Positions 44,497-54,835 of a stretch of DNA of 64,000 nt are shown piece by piece. Numbering within the stretch: the first letter of the stretch is position 1; every line of letters starts with the position of its first letter. A model generated the notes under the pieces. It searched no databases. It saw nothing but the letters and a program-made list of their open reading frames with translations, and was not told the DNA's origin. This DNA comes from Micromonospora sp. C28SCA-DRY-2 (lineage in GTDB: Bacteria; Actinomycetota; Actinomycetes; Mycobacteriales; Micromonosporaceae). A program made the position numbers and the translations under genes. The stretch is from positions 434,001 to 498,000 of the forward strand of contig NZ_JAUMKD010000001.1 of the NCBI RefSeq assembly GCF_030519475.1, given 5' to 3'.

Positions 44497-45981
44497 GTGG
44501 ACGAACACGACATGCTGCTCTCCCCCGCCGGGGTGACGGCGCTGCGGACCGCGCTCACCCGGGCCGGGTTCACCGCCAACGGCATCGCCACCCGGCTGGG
44601 CCCGCAGGCCACCGGCGGGGTGGCCCGCAACGACTTCCGGGCCGCGCTGCGGGCCACCGAGGAGCGCGACCCGCTCGGCACCCTGATCCGGGTCTTCATC
44701 TGCGAGCAGACCGAGCCGGAGGCGGCGGTGGCCGCCGCGCTGGCGCCCCTGTCGATCGAGGAGGCACTCGCCGGCGGCCTGGTCGAGCGGCACGGCGACG
44801 GCCTGCGGATGGGGCTGGACCTGGAGCCCTACGGCGACGACTGGTGGGTGCTCGCCGACGTGCCGGCCAGCGCCCGGCCGGGCCGGCCGCTGCACGCCGA
44901 GCACGTGCTCGGCATCGGTGGAGCGACCCAGACCCTGATCGGCGCCACCGTCCGCCGGCCGGTGGAGACCGCCCTCGACCTGGGCACCGGCTCCGGGGTG
45001 CAGGCGTTGCACCTGTCCACCCACACCCGGCGGGTCACCGCCACCGACGTCTCCGAGCGGGCGCTGCGCTTCGCCGCCACCACCGCCGCGCTGAACGGGC
45101 AGGACTGGGAACTGCTCCGCGGCGACCTGGTCGCCCCGGTGGCCGGGCGCCGGTTCGACCTGGTGGTCAGCAACCCGCCGTTCGTGGTCGGGCCGGGCAC
45201 CACCACGCACGTCTACCGGGACTCCGGGCGGGTGGGCGACGCGATCGGGGCCGAGCTGGCCGCCGCCGCGCCCGACCTGCTCACCGAGGGCGGCACCATG
45301 CAGTACCTGGCGAACTGGGTGCACGTCGCCGGGGAGGACTGGGCCGAGCGGGTCACCGGCTGGTTCGCCGGCACCGGCCTGGACGCCTGGGTGATCCAGC
45401 GCGAGGTGGCCGACCCGATGGCGTACGTCAACCTGTGGCTGACCGACGTCGGCGAGGCCGCCGACCCGCAGCGGATGGCCGACTGGCTGGACTGGTTCGA
45501 CGCGCACAAGGTGGAGGCGATCGGCTTCGGCATCGTGTCGCTGCGCCGGGCCGGGCACGACGACCCGGTGATCCGGGTGGAGGACCTGCGCCAGCGGGTG
45601 GAGGCGCCGATGGGCGACCGGATCGCCGGCTGGTTCGACCGGCAGGACTGGCTGCGTACGCGCGGCGCCGACGGCCTGCTCGCCGCGCGCTACCGGGCCG
45701 CCGAAGGGCTCCAGCTGCGCCAGGAGGCCACCATGGGCGACGAGGGCTGGGCGGTCGACCGGCAGGTGCTCGCCATGCCGCACGGGCTGCGCTGGACCGA
45801 GGAGATCGACCCCCTGGTGCTGGCCCTGGTCGGCGGGGCCGACGGGCGGTTGCCGTTGCGCGACCAGCTCGCCCTGCTCGCCGCCGCGCACGACGTGGCC
45901 GTCGACGAGCTGGCCGAGGCGGCCGGGCCGATCGTGGCGCACCTGGTCGAGCGGGGCTTCATCGAGCCGGTGACCGGCTGA
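44497..45981 (+). CDS. SAM-dependent methyltransferase with extra N- and C-terminal domains
   Basis: A 494-residue cytoplasmic protein. The central class I methyltransferase domain has [14 protein letters not shown] (SAM site) and [12 protein letters not shown], the NPPF/Y motif of enzymes that methylate amino groups of nucleic acids or protein side chains (as in PrmC or RlmG). The N-terminal 150 residues are helical ([21 protein letters not shown]), and the C-terminal 150 residues form a winged-helix-like part. The substrate is unknown. The GTG start has AGGA 7 nt upstream; ATG at 44512 is possible. It overlaps dtd by 1 bp (TGATG). Confidence 0.87.
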   Translation: MDEHDMLLSPAGVTALRTALTRAGFTANGIATRLGPQATGGVARNDFRAALRATEERDPLGTLIRVFICEQTEPEAAVAAALAPLSIEEALAGGLVERHGDGLRMGLDLEPYGDDWWVLADVPASARPGRPLHAEHVLGIGGATQTLIGATVRRPVETALDLGTGSGVQALHLSTHTRRVTATDVSERALRFAATTAALNGQDWELLRGDLVAPVAGRRFDLVVSNPPFVVGPGTTTHVYRDSGRVGDAIGAELAAAAPDLLTEGGTMQYLANWVHVAGEDWAERVTGWFAGTGLDAWVIQREVADPMAYVNLWLTDVGEAADPQRMADWLDWFDAHKVEAIGFGIVSLRRAGHDDPVIRVEDLRQRVEAPMGDRIAGWFDRQDWLRTRGADGLLAARYRAAEGLQLRQEATMGDEGWAVDRQVLAMPHGLRWTEEIDPLVLALVGGADGRLPLRDQLALLAAAHDVAVDELAEAAGPIVAHLVERGFIEPVTG

Positions 45982-46403
45982 TGCGGGCGGTGGTGCAGAC
46001 CGTCGGCCGGGCCGGGGTGACGGTCGACGGCGAGCTGGTCGGCGAGATCTCCGACGGGCTGCTGGTGCTGCTCGGGGTCACCCACACCGACACCGTGGAG
46101 ACCGCGCGCACGATGGCCCGCAAGGTGCACGAGCTGCGCATCCTCGACGACGAGCGGTCGGCCGCCGACACGGGGGCGCCGATCCTGGTGGTCAGCCAGT
46201 TCACCCTCTACGGCGACGCCCGCAAGGGGCGCCGTCCGAGTTGGACGGCGGCGGCCCCGGCCGAGGTCGCCGAGCCGCTGGTGACCGCGGTCGTCGAGGC
46301 GCTGCGCACCCGGGGGGCGAAGGTCGAGACCGGGCGGTTCCGCGCGCACATGCTGGTGGAGAGCGTCAACGTCGGGCCGCGCACCATCCTGCTCGATCTC
46401 TGA
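45981..46403 (+). CDS. dtd: D-aminoacyl-tRNA deacylase
   Basis: Removes D-amino acids (and glycine from tRNA-Ala) wrongly attached to tRNA. The protein has 140 residues, close to the family norm of 145. The active-site motif SQFTLYGD (72-79) and the C-terminal Gly-cisPro motif region [11 protein letters not shown] are both present; the usual text is NDGPVT, so the two residues around GP differ. The start [17 protein letters not shown] is standard. Its translation is coupled to the methyltransferase gene. Confidence 0.95.
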   Translation: MRAVVQTVGRAGVTVDGELVGEISDGLLVLLGVTHTDTVETARTMARKVHELRILDDERSAADTGAPILVVSQFTLYGDARKGRRPSWTAAAPAEVAEPLVTAVVEALRTRGAKVETGRFRAHMLVESVNVGPRTILLDL

Positions 46404-46474
46404 CGGCTCCCGCGGGCCGGCCAGGCGGGCGGTGGCGGAGTGACGCCGTGGCGTGACCCCGCCACCGCAAGCTG

Positions 46475-46510
46475 TTCACCGGGCCGGACGGCGGCGGTAG
46501 AACCGTCGCA
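46475..46510 (+). promoter_or_regulatory. Leaderless promoter of the large subtilase gene
   Basis: TTCACC (46475-46480) and TAGAAC (46498-46503) are 17 bp apart, and the -10 ends 6 nt before the ATG. It is the best complete -35/-10 pair among the leaderless candidates. Confidence 0.6.
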
Positions 46511-49500
46511 TGCCATCGCCCTCACAGCCCTCCGCCGCCGGCCGGACGAGACGGCGGCTGCTCGCCGCCGCGACCGCCGCCGGACTGGTCGCGGCCGGCG
46601 CCGCCGCGATCCAGCCACCCGCCGCCGCGGCCGACCCGGCCCCGCCCGCCCCGGCCACCACCCGGGACACCCACACCGTCACCCTGGTCACCGGCGACGT
46701 GGTCACGGTGACCACGTTCGCCGACGGCCAGTCCACCGCCGACGTCGACCGGCCCGACCACGCCACCGGCGGGGTACGGATCCAGCAGAGCGGCGGCGAC
46801 CTCTACGTGCTGCCCGACGAGGCGCTGCCGCTGCTCGGCAGCGACCGGCTGGACCGGCGGCTGTTCAACGTCACCGACCTGATCGAGATGGGCTACGACG
46901 ACGCCCGGACGGCGGAACTGCCGCTGATCGCCACCTATCCCCCGGCCAGGGTCCGGGCGGGTCGCCCGGCCGCTCCGCCGGGCACCAAGGTGGTCCGCGA
47001 GCTGCCCAGCGTCACCGGCGCCGCGCTGGCCGCCGACAAGAAGCAGGCCCGCGCCTTCTGGTCCACCGTCGCGTCCGCGCCGGCGGCCCGGTCCGGCACG
47101 GCGCTCGGCGGCGGGCTGGCGAAGCTCTGGCTGGACGGCCGGGTGCGGGCCAGCCTGACCGAGAGCGTGCCGCAGGTCGGCGCCCCGGCCGCGTGGGCCG
47201 CCGGCTACGACGGCGCGGGCGTGACGGTCGCGGTGCTGGACAGCGGGGTCGACGCCGGCCACCCCGACCTGGCCGGCCAGGTCGACGAGGCGGTCAGCTT
47301 CGTGCCCGGCGAGGACGTCTCCGACCCGAACGGGCACGGCACCCACGTCGCCTCGACGATCGCCGGCACCGGGGCGGCCTCCGGCGGCGACCGCAAGGGC
47401 GTCGCCCCCGGCGCCGACCTGATCGTCGGCAAGGTGCTCGGCAACGACGGGTACGGGCAGGACTCGTGGATCATCGCCGGCATGCAGTGGGCGGCCGAGT
47501 CCGGGGCCGACGTGGTCAACATGAGCCTGGGCGACGCGTCGCGCACCGACGGAACCGACCCGATGACGGCGGCGGTGGACACCCTCACCGCCCGGCACGG
47601 CACGCTCTTCGTGGTGGCCGCGGGCAACTCCGGCCCGCAGACCATCGGCTCGCCCGGCACCTCGGCCAGCGCGCTGACCGTCGGCGCGGTGGACAAACAG
47701 GACGAGCTGGCCTGGTTCTCCAGCACCGGCCCGCTGGCCCGTACCGGCGCGCTGAAGCCGGACCTGAGCGCGCCCGGCGTCGGCATCACCGCCGCCCGGT
47801 CCGGGCAGGCCGCCGGCGAGGGCGCGTACCAGAGCATGGACGGCACCTCGATGGCCGCCCCGCACGTGGCGGGAGCGGCGGCGATCCTCGCCCAGCGGCA
47901 CCCCGACTGGTCCGGCCCGCAGCTCAAGGAGGCGCTGACGAGCAGCGCCAAGGGCCTGTCCGACAGCTACCAGCCCTACCAGGTGGGCAGCGGCCGGCTG
48001 GACGTGGCGGCGGCGGTGCGCAACACCGTCCGGGCCACCGGCTCGGCGTTCTTCGGCAGCTTCGACTGGCCGCACGAGCCCACCGACGCGCCGGTCGTCC
48101 GGTCGGTCACCTTCACCAACTCCGGCCCGGCGGACGTCACCCTCGACCTGGCGCTCACCGGCACCGGCCCGTTCACCCTGGGCGCCACCTCGGTGACCGT
48201 CCCCGCCGGCGGCAGCGCCGACGTTCCGGTGACCGGGGACCCGCGCGGCGAGGCCCACGGCCAGCTCACCGGTTACCTGGTCGGCACCGACGCGGCCACC
48301 GGCGCGCCGGTCACCCGCACCGCGCTCGCCCTGCTCAAGGAGGACGAGCGGTACGACCTGACGGTCAGACTGACCGGCCGGGACGGCCGGCCCACCAGTT
48401 CCGAGGTGGTGCTGAAGAAGGCCGGCGAGTACTACCCGTGGCGGTACGCCGTCGACGGCGAGCGGACGCTGCGGCTGCCGCCGGGCACGTACACCGTGGA
48501 GGCGGTGCTGGACGTCCCCGGTGAACGGCCCGACCGGCTCGGCCTCGCCCTGCTGGTCGACCCGGAGACGGTGCTCGACGGCGCGGCCGAGGTGGTGCTG
48601 GACGCGAGCCGCGCCCGCCTGCTCGACACCACCGCGCCGCAGCGCGCCGAGGACCGGCAGCGCCGGCTCGACTACCGGGTCGAGTACGCCGGCGGCGACA
48701 GCTACCGTGCGGCCTACCAGGTGCCGGTCAGGTACGACGACCTCTACGTGACGCCGACCGAGCCGGTCCGCCAGGGGTCGTTCACGATGGCGACCCGGTG
48801 GCGCAAGGGCGAGCCGATGCTCAGCCTGCGCTCCCCCGGCGAGCCGCCGCTGGCGGCCACCGTGCAGCCGGGCAGCGCGCTCACCGCGGGCACCGGGAAG
48901 CTGCGCCCGGTCCACGCCGGCACCGGCGCCCCCGCCGACTACGCCGGCATCGACGCCAAGGGCCGGATCGCGGTGGTGACCCGCAGCGACGCGGTCTCCC
49001 CGGCGGAGCGGGCCGCCGCCGCGGCGGACGCCGGAGCGGCGCTGCTGCTCGTCGTCAACGACGGGCCCGGCATCCTCAACGAGTACGTCGGCGAGGCCCG
49101 GATCCCGGTGGCCACCCTGCACCGCGACGCGGGACAGCGGCTGATCACGGCGATCCGTCGCGGCACGGCGCCCAAGCTGACCGTGGAACGGGCGCCGTAC
49201 GCGAACTACGTCTACGACCTGACCCGGGTCTACCCGGACCAGGTGCCGGACCGGCCGCTCCGGTACCACCCGGACCACCGGGACCTGGCCCGGCTCGACG
49301 CCCGCTACCACGCCGTGCGGGACACCGCCGGCGCCGGCTACCGGTACGACATGACCTTCAGCCCGGCGTTCGGCTTCCCGGAGTCGGAGTGGCACCCCGG
49401 CACCCGTACCGAGTGGGTCACCCCGGACGTGGTCTGGCACGAGGTGCACCAGCAGGACAGCTGGACCGACACCGCCTACCTGAACACGTACGCCAAGGGC

Positions 49501-50208
49501 ACCGCGACCCGGCTGGACTGGTTCGCACCCGCCGTCCGGCCCGCCTTCAACCGGGCGTTCGGGGTCCGCAACAGCCGCTACCGCGACTTCATGACCCTCA
49601 ACGTGCAGGCCTGGAGCCCGTCGGACGACATCCTGGAGCACGGCGGCAACCTGGACTGGGGGTCGGTGCCGACCAACCTGAAGCTGTACCAGGGCGACAC
49701 CCTGCTGGACGAGAACACCTTCAACGCCGATCTCCAGTGGACCGAGGTGCCCGCCGGGACGCTGCCGTACCGCCTGGTGCTGGACGCCTCGCGGCCGGCC
49801 GAGCAGTGGCGGCTCTCCACCCGTACGCACACCGAGTGGGACTTCGTCTCCGGCTCCAACCAGGCGGACACCTTCGTGCCGTTCGCACTGCTGCAGCTCG
49901 ACTACGCGCTGGAGACGGACCTGCGGGGTGACGTCAGGGCGGGCACCAGCCAGCAGATCAGTGTCACGGCGGGGCCGCAGCCGGGTGGCACCGGCACCGG
50001 CACCGTCACCTCGGTCGAGCTGGAGGTCTCGTACGACGACGGCGGCAGCTGGCAGCCGGTGACGCTGAGCCAGGGCGCCGGCGACCGGTGGACCGGCTCG
50101 CTGAAGCTGCCGAAGCAGCCCGGCTTCGTCTCGGTCCGGGCCGCCGCGCGGACCGACGCCGGCTTCGCCATCCGGCAGGAACTCATCCGGGCGTACGGCC
50201 TGCGGTGA
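46510..50208 (+). CDS. Large secreted S8 subtilase
   Basis: A 1232-residue exported protease. The N-terminus (GRTRRRLLAAATAAGLVAAG) has a basic stretch and hydrophobic core, cut near AAA-DP at about 41. A propeptide-like region runs to about 220. The triad is Asp244 (VAVLDSGVDAGHPDL), His276 (NGHGTHVAST) and Ser447 (GTSMAAPHVAGAA), with Asn373 as oxyanion residue. Past the catalytic domain come beta-sandwich modules; a PA-like domain lies at about 785-900 (ADYAGIDAKGRIAVVTR to RIPVATL). The rest is beta-rich. A 15-bp hairpin follows, then a regulator gene on the same strand. Substrate unknown. Confidence 0.93.
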   Translation: MPSPSQPSAAGRTRRRLLAAATAAGLVAAGAAAIQPPAAAADPAPPAPATTRDTHTVTLVTGDVVTVTTFADGQSTADVDRPDHATGGVRIQQSGGDLYVLPDEALPLLGSDRLDRRLFNVTDLIEMGYDDARTAELPLIATYPPARVRAGRPAAPPGTKVVRELPSVTGAALAADKKQARAFWSTVASAPAARSGTALGGGLAKLWLDGRVRASLTESVPQVGAPAAWAAGYDGAGVTVAVLDSGVDAGHPDLAGQVDEAVSFVPGEDVSDPNGHGTHVASTIAGTGAASGGDRKGVAPGADLIVGKVLGNDGYGQDSWIIAGMQWAAESGADVVNMSLGDASRTDGTDPMTAAVDTLTARHGTLFVVAAGNSGPQTIGSPGTSASALTVGAVDKQDELAWFSSTGPLARTGALKPDLSAPGVGITAARSGQAAGEGAYQSMDGTSMAAPHVAGAAAILAQRHPDWSGPQLKEALTSSAKGLSDSYQPYQVGSGRLDVAAAVRNTVRATGSAFFGSFDWPHEPTDAPVVRSVTFTNSGPADVTLDLALTGTGPFTLGATSVTVPAGGSADVPVTGDPRGEAHGQLTGYLVGTDAATGAPVTRTALALLKEDERYDLTVRLTGRDGRPTSSEVVLKKAGEYYPWRYAVDGERTLRLPPGTYTVEAVLDVPGERPDRLGLALLVDPETVLDGAAEVVLDASRARLLDTTAPQRAEDRQRRLDYRVEYAGGDSYRAAYQVPVRYDDLYVTPTEPVRQGSFTMATRWRKGEPMLSLRSPGEPPLAATVQPGSALTAGTGKLRPVHAGTGAPADYAGIDAKGRIAVVTRSDAVSPAERAAAAADAGAALLLVVNDGPGILNEYVGEARIPVATLHRDAGQRLITAIRRGTAPKLTVERAPYANYVYDLTRVYPDQVPDRPLRYHPDHRDLARLDARYHAVRDTAGAGYRYDMTFSPAFGFPESEWHPGTRTEWVTPDVVWHEVHQQDSWTDTAYLNTYAKGTATRLDWFAPAVRPAFNRAFGVRNSRYRDFMTLNVQAWSPSDDILEHGGNLDWGSVPTNLKLYQGDTLLDENTFNADLQWTEVPAGTLPYRLVLDASRPAEQWRLSTRTHTEWDFVSGSNQADTFVPFALLQLDYALETDLRGDVRAGTSQQISVTAGPQPGGTGTGTVTSVELEVSYDDGGSWQPVTLSQGAGDRWTGSLKLPKQPGFVSVRAAARTDAGFAIRQELIRAYGLR

Positions 50209-50216
50209 GCCGGCCG

Positions 50217-50253
50217 GCGGACCCCCGGGACCGGCACCGTCCCGGGGGTCCGC
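50217..50253 (+). terminator. Hairpin terminator after the large subtilase
   Basis: A perfect 15-bp stem (50217-50231 with 50239-50253) with a 7-nt loop separates the subtilase from the regulator gene. Confidence 0.75.
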
Positions 50254-50332
50254 CCCGCCCCGCCCCTGGTCAAGATCCATGAAGGTGACCCATACTCTGC
50301 GTGCCGTCACCGCCGGAGGGAGGCAGCCACCG

Positions 50333-51313
50333 ATGCTGGGCGCCCTGGGTCTGAGCCCGGACGACGAGGCGGTCTACGGCCTGCTGGTCCGGCGCGGGTC
50401 GGCCGGCCCGGCCGAGCTGGCCGACGCCCTGCGGCTGCCCACCGCGACCATCGGCGCGGCGCTGTCCCACCTGGCCGCGTCCGGCCTGGTGAAGTCCGGC
50501 CCGGACGAGGCGTACTCGGTGGCACCGCCGGCGGTCGCGCTCGGGGCGCTGATCAGCGAGCAGCGCAGCGCCCTGCGCAGCGCCGAGCTGGCGCTGGTCA
50601 CGTTGGCCGAGGAGTACCGGGGTGCGGTCGCGGGCCGGGCCATCGACGAACTGATCGAGGTGGTCACCGGCATGGACGCCATCCGCCACCGGTTCGCCCA
50701 GGTGCAGCACGCCGCCCGGACGGAGGTCCGCAGCTTCGTCACCACGCCCTTCATCGCCGTGCCGCCGGGCACCAACGCGGTCGAGGAGGTGGCGGTGGGG
50801 CACGGCGTGCGGTTCCGGGTCGTGGTGGATCGCCCGACGCTGGCCGAGCCCGGGGTGGTCACCGAGACACTGGAGTCGCTGCGCAACGGCGTCCAGGTGC
50901 GGGTGGTCGACTCGTTGCCGATCAAGCTGATCCTGGCCGACGCGGACCTGGCCCTGGTGCCGCTCGCCGGCACGCCCGGCGGCGAGCCCGGCGCCGTGCT
51001 GCTGCACCGCACCGGGCTGCTGGCGGCGATGGACGCGTTGTTCGAGACCGTGTGGCGCACCGCCCGCCCGCTCGACCTGACCGCCGAGGGCCTGGCCGAG
51101 CGCCCGGACGCCGACGGCACGGCCGGCCCGACCGAGCTGGACCGCCGGATCCTGGCGCTGCTGCTGGCCGGGCTCACCGACCAGGTGGTCGCCGCCCAGC
51201 TCGACCTGTCGTTGCGGACGCTGCAACGGCGGCTGCGCCACCTGATGGACCTGGCCGGCGTCGAGACCCGGATGCAGCTCGGCTGGCACGCCGCCAAGCA
51301 CGGCTGGACCTGA
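50333..51313 (+). CDS. TrmB/LuxR-type transcriptional regulator
   Basis: A 326-residue regulator. The N-terminal winged helix (LGLSPDDEAVYGLLVRRGS, then PAELADALRLPTATIGAAL) is TrmB-like. A middle domain of about 180 residues resembles a phospholipase D-like effector fold (EVRSFVTTPF, RFRVVVDRPTL, LPIKLILADADLALV). The C-terminal helix-turn-helix is LuxR-like: LLAGLTDQVVAAQLDLSLRTLQRRL. ATG at 50333 is chosen with GGAGGGAGG about 9 nt upstream; an ATG at 50279 precedes the candidate -10 (TACTCT, 50293-50298) and is unlikely. It could control the subtilase before it (inference from position only). Confidence 0.85.
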   Translation: MLGALGLSPDDEAVYGLLVRRGSAGPAELADALRLPTATIGAALSHLAASGLVKSGPDEAYSVAPPAVALGALISEQRSALRSAELALVTLAEEYRGAVAGRAIDELIEVVTGMDAIRHRFAQVQHAARTEVRSFVTTPFIAVPPGTNAVEEVAVGHGVRFRVVVDRPTLAEPGVVTETLESLRNGVQVRVVDSLPIKLILADADLALVPLAGTPGGEPGAVLLHRTGLLAAMDALFETVWRTARPLDLTAEGLAERPDADGTAGPTELDRRILALLLAGLTDQVVAAQLDLSLRTLQRRLRHLMDLAGVETRMQLGWHAAKHGWT

Positions 51314-51340
51314 CCGGGCTCCCCCGCCGACCGGCGCCGG

Positions 51341-51400
51341 CCCGGCCCGGCCCGGCCCGGCCCGGTCCGGTCAACCCCGGTCCGGTCAACCCCGGTCCGG
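51341..51400. repeat. Short tandem repeats in a convergent gap
   Basis: Five copies of CCCGG (51341-51365) are followed by two perfect copies of the 15-mer TCCGGTCAACCCCGG (51366-51380, 51381-51395) and a partial third. They fill most of the 92-bp gap between the regulator and spo0M. Confidence 0.85.
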
Positions 51401-51405
51401 CTCGA

Positions 51406-52194
51406 TCAGAAGAAGAGGCCCCGGCGCTGCAACGACTGGCGCAGCCAGCCGTCGAGCTGGGCTGCCCAGTCGGTGCGGTCCATGGTGGCGTAGTCGACGG
51501 TGAACCGGCCGAACGCGTCGCGACCCTCGGTGAGCAGCCCACCGCGCTTGTCCAGCTCCAGCACCACCTGCATCTGCCGCGGGTCGGCGACGAAGGTCAC
51601 CTCCAGCTGGTTGATCGCGCGGGCGTACTGCGGCGCCGGGTGGAACTCGATCTCCTGGTAGAACGGCAGGGTCTGCCGTACGCCGTAGATGTGGCCCCGC
51701 TCCACGTCGGCGCGGGCGAACCGGAAGCCGAGCCGCAGCAGCGCCTCCAGCAGCCGTTCCTGGGCCGGCAGCGGGTGCACCGCGACCGCGTCCAGGTCGC
51801 CCTTGTCCACCGCCCGGGCCACCTCCAGCTCGGTACGCAGCCCCATCGTCATCCCGTGCAGGTGCTGCCCGTACAGCTCGGTGACCGGGGTCTCCCACGG
51901 CACGTCGAAGCGGAACGGGATGTCGTAGCGCTGCCCCGGCTCCAGCCGGAACGCGCCGGTCACCTGCTGCCGGTGGAACTCCTGGGTGGAGTTGTACTCG
52001 TTGTCGCCGCTCTCCACCTCGACCCGGGTGACCAGGCCCAGCGCCACGTAGCTGACGTCGACCTGGTGGTCGCCGCCGGCCACGTGCACGGTTCCCTCCA
52101 GCTGGCCACCGGGCCGGCAGTTGGGGTTCGCCAGCACGGTTTCCACCGACGGGCCGCCCACACCCATCGCCTGCATGAGCCGCTTGAAGACCAC
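51406..52194 (-). CDS. spo0M: SpoOM-family protein
   Basis: A 262-residue arrestin-like beta protein, named after the B. subtilis sporulation-control protein Spo0M. It begins [20 protein letters not shown], and the fold-typical segments [40 protein letters not shown] and [16 protein letters not shown] are clear. The C-terminal helix ends in RRGLFF. GTG at 52194 follows GGAGGG by 4 nt. In actinobacteria its role is unclear. It is divergent from sigB with a 242-bp gap. Confidence 0.92.
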   Translation of the reverse strand: MVFKRLMQAMGVGGPSVETVLANPNCRPGGQLEGTVHVAGGDHQVDVSYVALGLVTRVEVESGDNEYNSTQEFHRQQVTGAFRLEPGQRYDIPFRFDVPWETPVTELYGQHLHGMTMGLRTELEVARAVDKGDLDAVAVHPLPAQERLLEALLRLGFRFARADVERGHIYGVRQTLPFYQEIEFHPAPQYARAINQLEVTFVADPRQMQVVLELDKRGGLLTEGRDAFGRFTVDYATMDRTDWAAQLDGWLRQSLQRRGLFF

Positions 52195-52374
52195 GACGCC
52201 CTCCGTTGCCTGATCCGCGCCGGCCGGCGCGATCGGCCCCGCTGGCCGACCGCTGGCACGGTAACCGGGCCCGGCAACCACCGGCGGCCGACACCCCGGC
52301 ACCCGACGTTCCGCCGAGATTGGTGTCGGTTCCCCGATCGCCTCACTCCCGTTTCACGCCCCGCCCGCCAAGCT

Positions 52375-52385
52375 GTGTGTCACAC
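52375..52385. promoter_or_regulatory. Small palindrome upstream of sigB
   Basis: GTGTGTCACAC (5-bp arms, one central base) lies 51 bp before the sigB start in the spo0M/sigB divergent gap. It may be an operator; no convincing -10 was found beside it. Confidence 0.25.
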
Positions 52386-52436
52386 CGGCACCACTGGGCC
52401 GGACGAGCGGCACAGACGCGGACACGGGGAGAAGAG

Positions 52437-53447
<1,011 letters not shown>

Positions 53448-53458
53448 CGGCGCCTGCC

Positions 53459-53495
53459 GCACCGTGGCCCCGGCGGTTCGCCGGGGCCACGGTGC
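53459..53495 (+). terminator. Hairpin terminator after sigB
   Basis: A perfect 17-bp stem (53459-53475 with 53479-53495) has a 3-nt loop. No T-run follows. Confidence 0.8.
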
Positions 53496-53529
53496 GTCCC
53501 GGGGTGCTTGACCCGGCCCCCGATCCGCG

Positions 53530-53561
53530 ATAGAACCAACTGGTTATAGAACCAGGAGGTT
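53530..53561 (+). promoter_or_regulatory. Tandem 16-bp operator of the ArsR-type regulator
   Basis: Two directly abutting units, ATAGAACCAACTGGTT and ATAGAACCAGGAGGTT, match at 13 of 16 positions. Each is itself an AACC...GGTT inverted repeat, and a GGTT-ATAG-AACC palindrome spans their junction. The second unit contains the AGGAGG ribosome-binding site of the ArsR gene, so repressor binding would cover promoter and translation start region. Confidence 0.7.
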
Positions 53562-53568
53562 ATGAACG

Positions 53569-53928
53569 GTGGCTCCCGAACTGCTGGACGCGACCTTCGC
53601 CGCGCTCGCCGACCCCACCCGGCGGGCCATCCTCGCGCGGCTGGCGGCCGGCGAGGCCACCGTGACCGAGCTGGCCGCGCCCTTCGCGATGAGCCAGCCG
53701 GCCATCTCCAAGCACCTCAAGGTGCTGGAGCGCGCCGGGCTGGTCAGCCGGGGCCGGAACGCCCAGCGGCGGCCCTGCCGGTTGGAGGCCGGGCCGCTGC
53801 GGGAGGCCAGCGCCTGGCTGGCGAACTACCGCGACTACTGGGCGGAGAGCTACCAACGCCTCGACGCCCTGCTCGACGAGGTGCGGTCCGGCGACCGGAC
53901 CGCCGCGGAACAGGACCCGGCCCGGTGA
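53569..53928 (+). CDS. ArsR-family helix-turn-helix repressor
   Basis: A 119-residue winged-helix protein: ATFAALADPTRRAILARLA, then VTELAAPFAMSQPAISKHLKVLERAGLV with the recognition helix, and a C-terminal dimer helix (WLANYRDYWAESYQRL). It has no ArsR-type metal cysteines, so the signal is probably not a metal. The GTG start is placed 9 nt after AGGAGG; an ATG 7 nt earlier is in another frame. It overlaps the SRPBCC gene by GTGA. This trio (ArsR, SRPBCC, VOC) is a common actinobacterial operon, and the tandem operator upstream suggests autorepression. Confidence 0.92.
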   Translation: MAPELLDATFAALADPTRRAILARLAAGEATVTELAAPFAMSQPAISKHLKVLERAGLVSRGRNAQRRPCRLEAGPLREASAWLANYRDYWAESYQRLDALLDEVRSGDRTAAEQDPAR

Positions 53929-54413
53929 CCGGCCCCGCCGACCCGCTGGTGGTGGCCACCCCGGGCGACCGGGAGATCGTGCTGAGCCGGCTCTTCGACG
54001 CCCCGGCGCACCTCGTCTTCGCCGCCTTCACCCGCCCCGAGCTGCTGGTCCGCTGGTACGGCGCGCGCGGCTGGCGGCTGGTGGAGTGCGAGGTGGACCT
54101 GCGGGTGGGCGGGCGCTGGCGCTATGTCTCGCAGGGCCCGGACGGCGAGCGGATGGGCCAGGGCGGGGTCTACCGCGCGGTCGAACCACCGCACCGGCTG
54201 GTCTGCACCGAACTCTTCGACGACCAGTCCTACCCGGGCGAGACCCTGGTCACCCACGAGTTCACCGAACTCGTCGGGCGCACCACCGTCACCACCACGC
54301 TGCGCTACGCCACTGCCGAGGGACGCGACCGGGTGTTGCGTTACCCGATGACCCGCGGCGTCGGTGAGAGCTTCGCGCGGCTCGCCGAGCTGCTGCACGA
54401 GACGACGAGGTGA
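53925..54413 (+). CDS. SRPBCC/AHSA1-domain protein
   Basis: A 162-residue protein with the START-like fold of the Activator-of-Hsp90 (AHSA1) group: IVLSRLFDAPAHLVFAAFT, LLVRWYGARGWRLVECEVDL, VGGRWRYVSQGPDG and the ending GVGESFARLAELL. These proteins bind small hydrophobic molecules in a central cavity; the ligand is not known. The GTG start overlaps the ArsR stop (GTGA). It belongs to the ArsR operon. Confidence 0.92.
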   Translation: MTGPADPLVVATPGDREIVLSRLFDAPAHLVFAAFTRPELLVRWYGARGWRLVECEVDLRVGGRWRYVSQGPDGERMGQGGVYRAVEPPHRLVCTELFDDQSYPGETLVTHEFTELVGRTTVTTTLRYATAEGRDRVLRYPMTRGVGESFARLAELLHETTR

Positions 54414-54423
54414 GGAGAGCACC

Positions 54424-54831
54424 GTGAACTGGACCCTGGAAGTGGTGATCGTGCCGGTCTCCGACGTGGACCGGGCCAAGGCGTTCTACGCCGACCAGCT
54501 CGGCTTCACCGTCGACCACGACACGGTGGTCGGCGACGACGCGCGGATCGTGCAGCTGACCCCGCCCGGCTCCGGCTGCTCCATCGTGATCGGCAAGGGC
54601 GCCGTGCCGGAGATGCCGCCGGGCTCGCTCAAGGGCCTCCAGCTGGTGGTGCCCGACCTGCACAAGGCCCGGGCCCAGTTGGTCGAGCGGGGCGTCGAGG
54701 TCAGCGAGATCCAGGTGCTGGGCGAGAACCCGCGCCCGATGCCGGACCCGCTGGACAACGTCGGCTTCGTCTTCTTCACCGACCCGGACGGCAACTCCTG
54801 GGCCGTCCAGCAGATCTCCGACCGGGCCTGA
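54424..54831 (+). CDS. VOC/glyoxalase-superfamily protein
   Basis: A 135-residue VOC-fold protein: LEVVIVPVSDVDRAKAFYAD, LGFTVDHDTV, GCSIVIGKG and the closing GFVFFTDPDGNSWAVQQ. It is more typical of the family than the 3.9-4.7 kb pair and not closely related to them. GTG is preceded by GAGGAGAG. It is the third gene of the ArsR-SRPBCC operon, which suggests a shared small-molecule substrate. It ends 4 bp from the convergent acetyltransferase gene. Confidence 0.9.
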   Translation: MNWTLEVVIVPVSDVDRAKAFYADQLGFTVDHDTVVGDDARIVQLTPPGSGCSIVIGKGAVPEMPPGSLKGLQLVVPDLHKARAQLVERGVEVSEIQVLGENPRPMPDPLDNVGFVFFTDPDGNSWAVQQISDRA

Positions 54832-54835
54832 GGCG

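Noticed and set aside
46522-50310. A 1262-codon minus-strand frame covering the large subtilase.
   Set aside because: The plus strand encodes a complete S8 triad; the antisense product is Arg/Gly/Val-rich and has no recognisable domain.
51341-51400. The short repeats as a CRISPR array.
   Set aside because: Units are 5 and 15 bp with no spacers and no cas gene is in the window.
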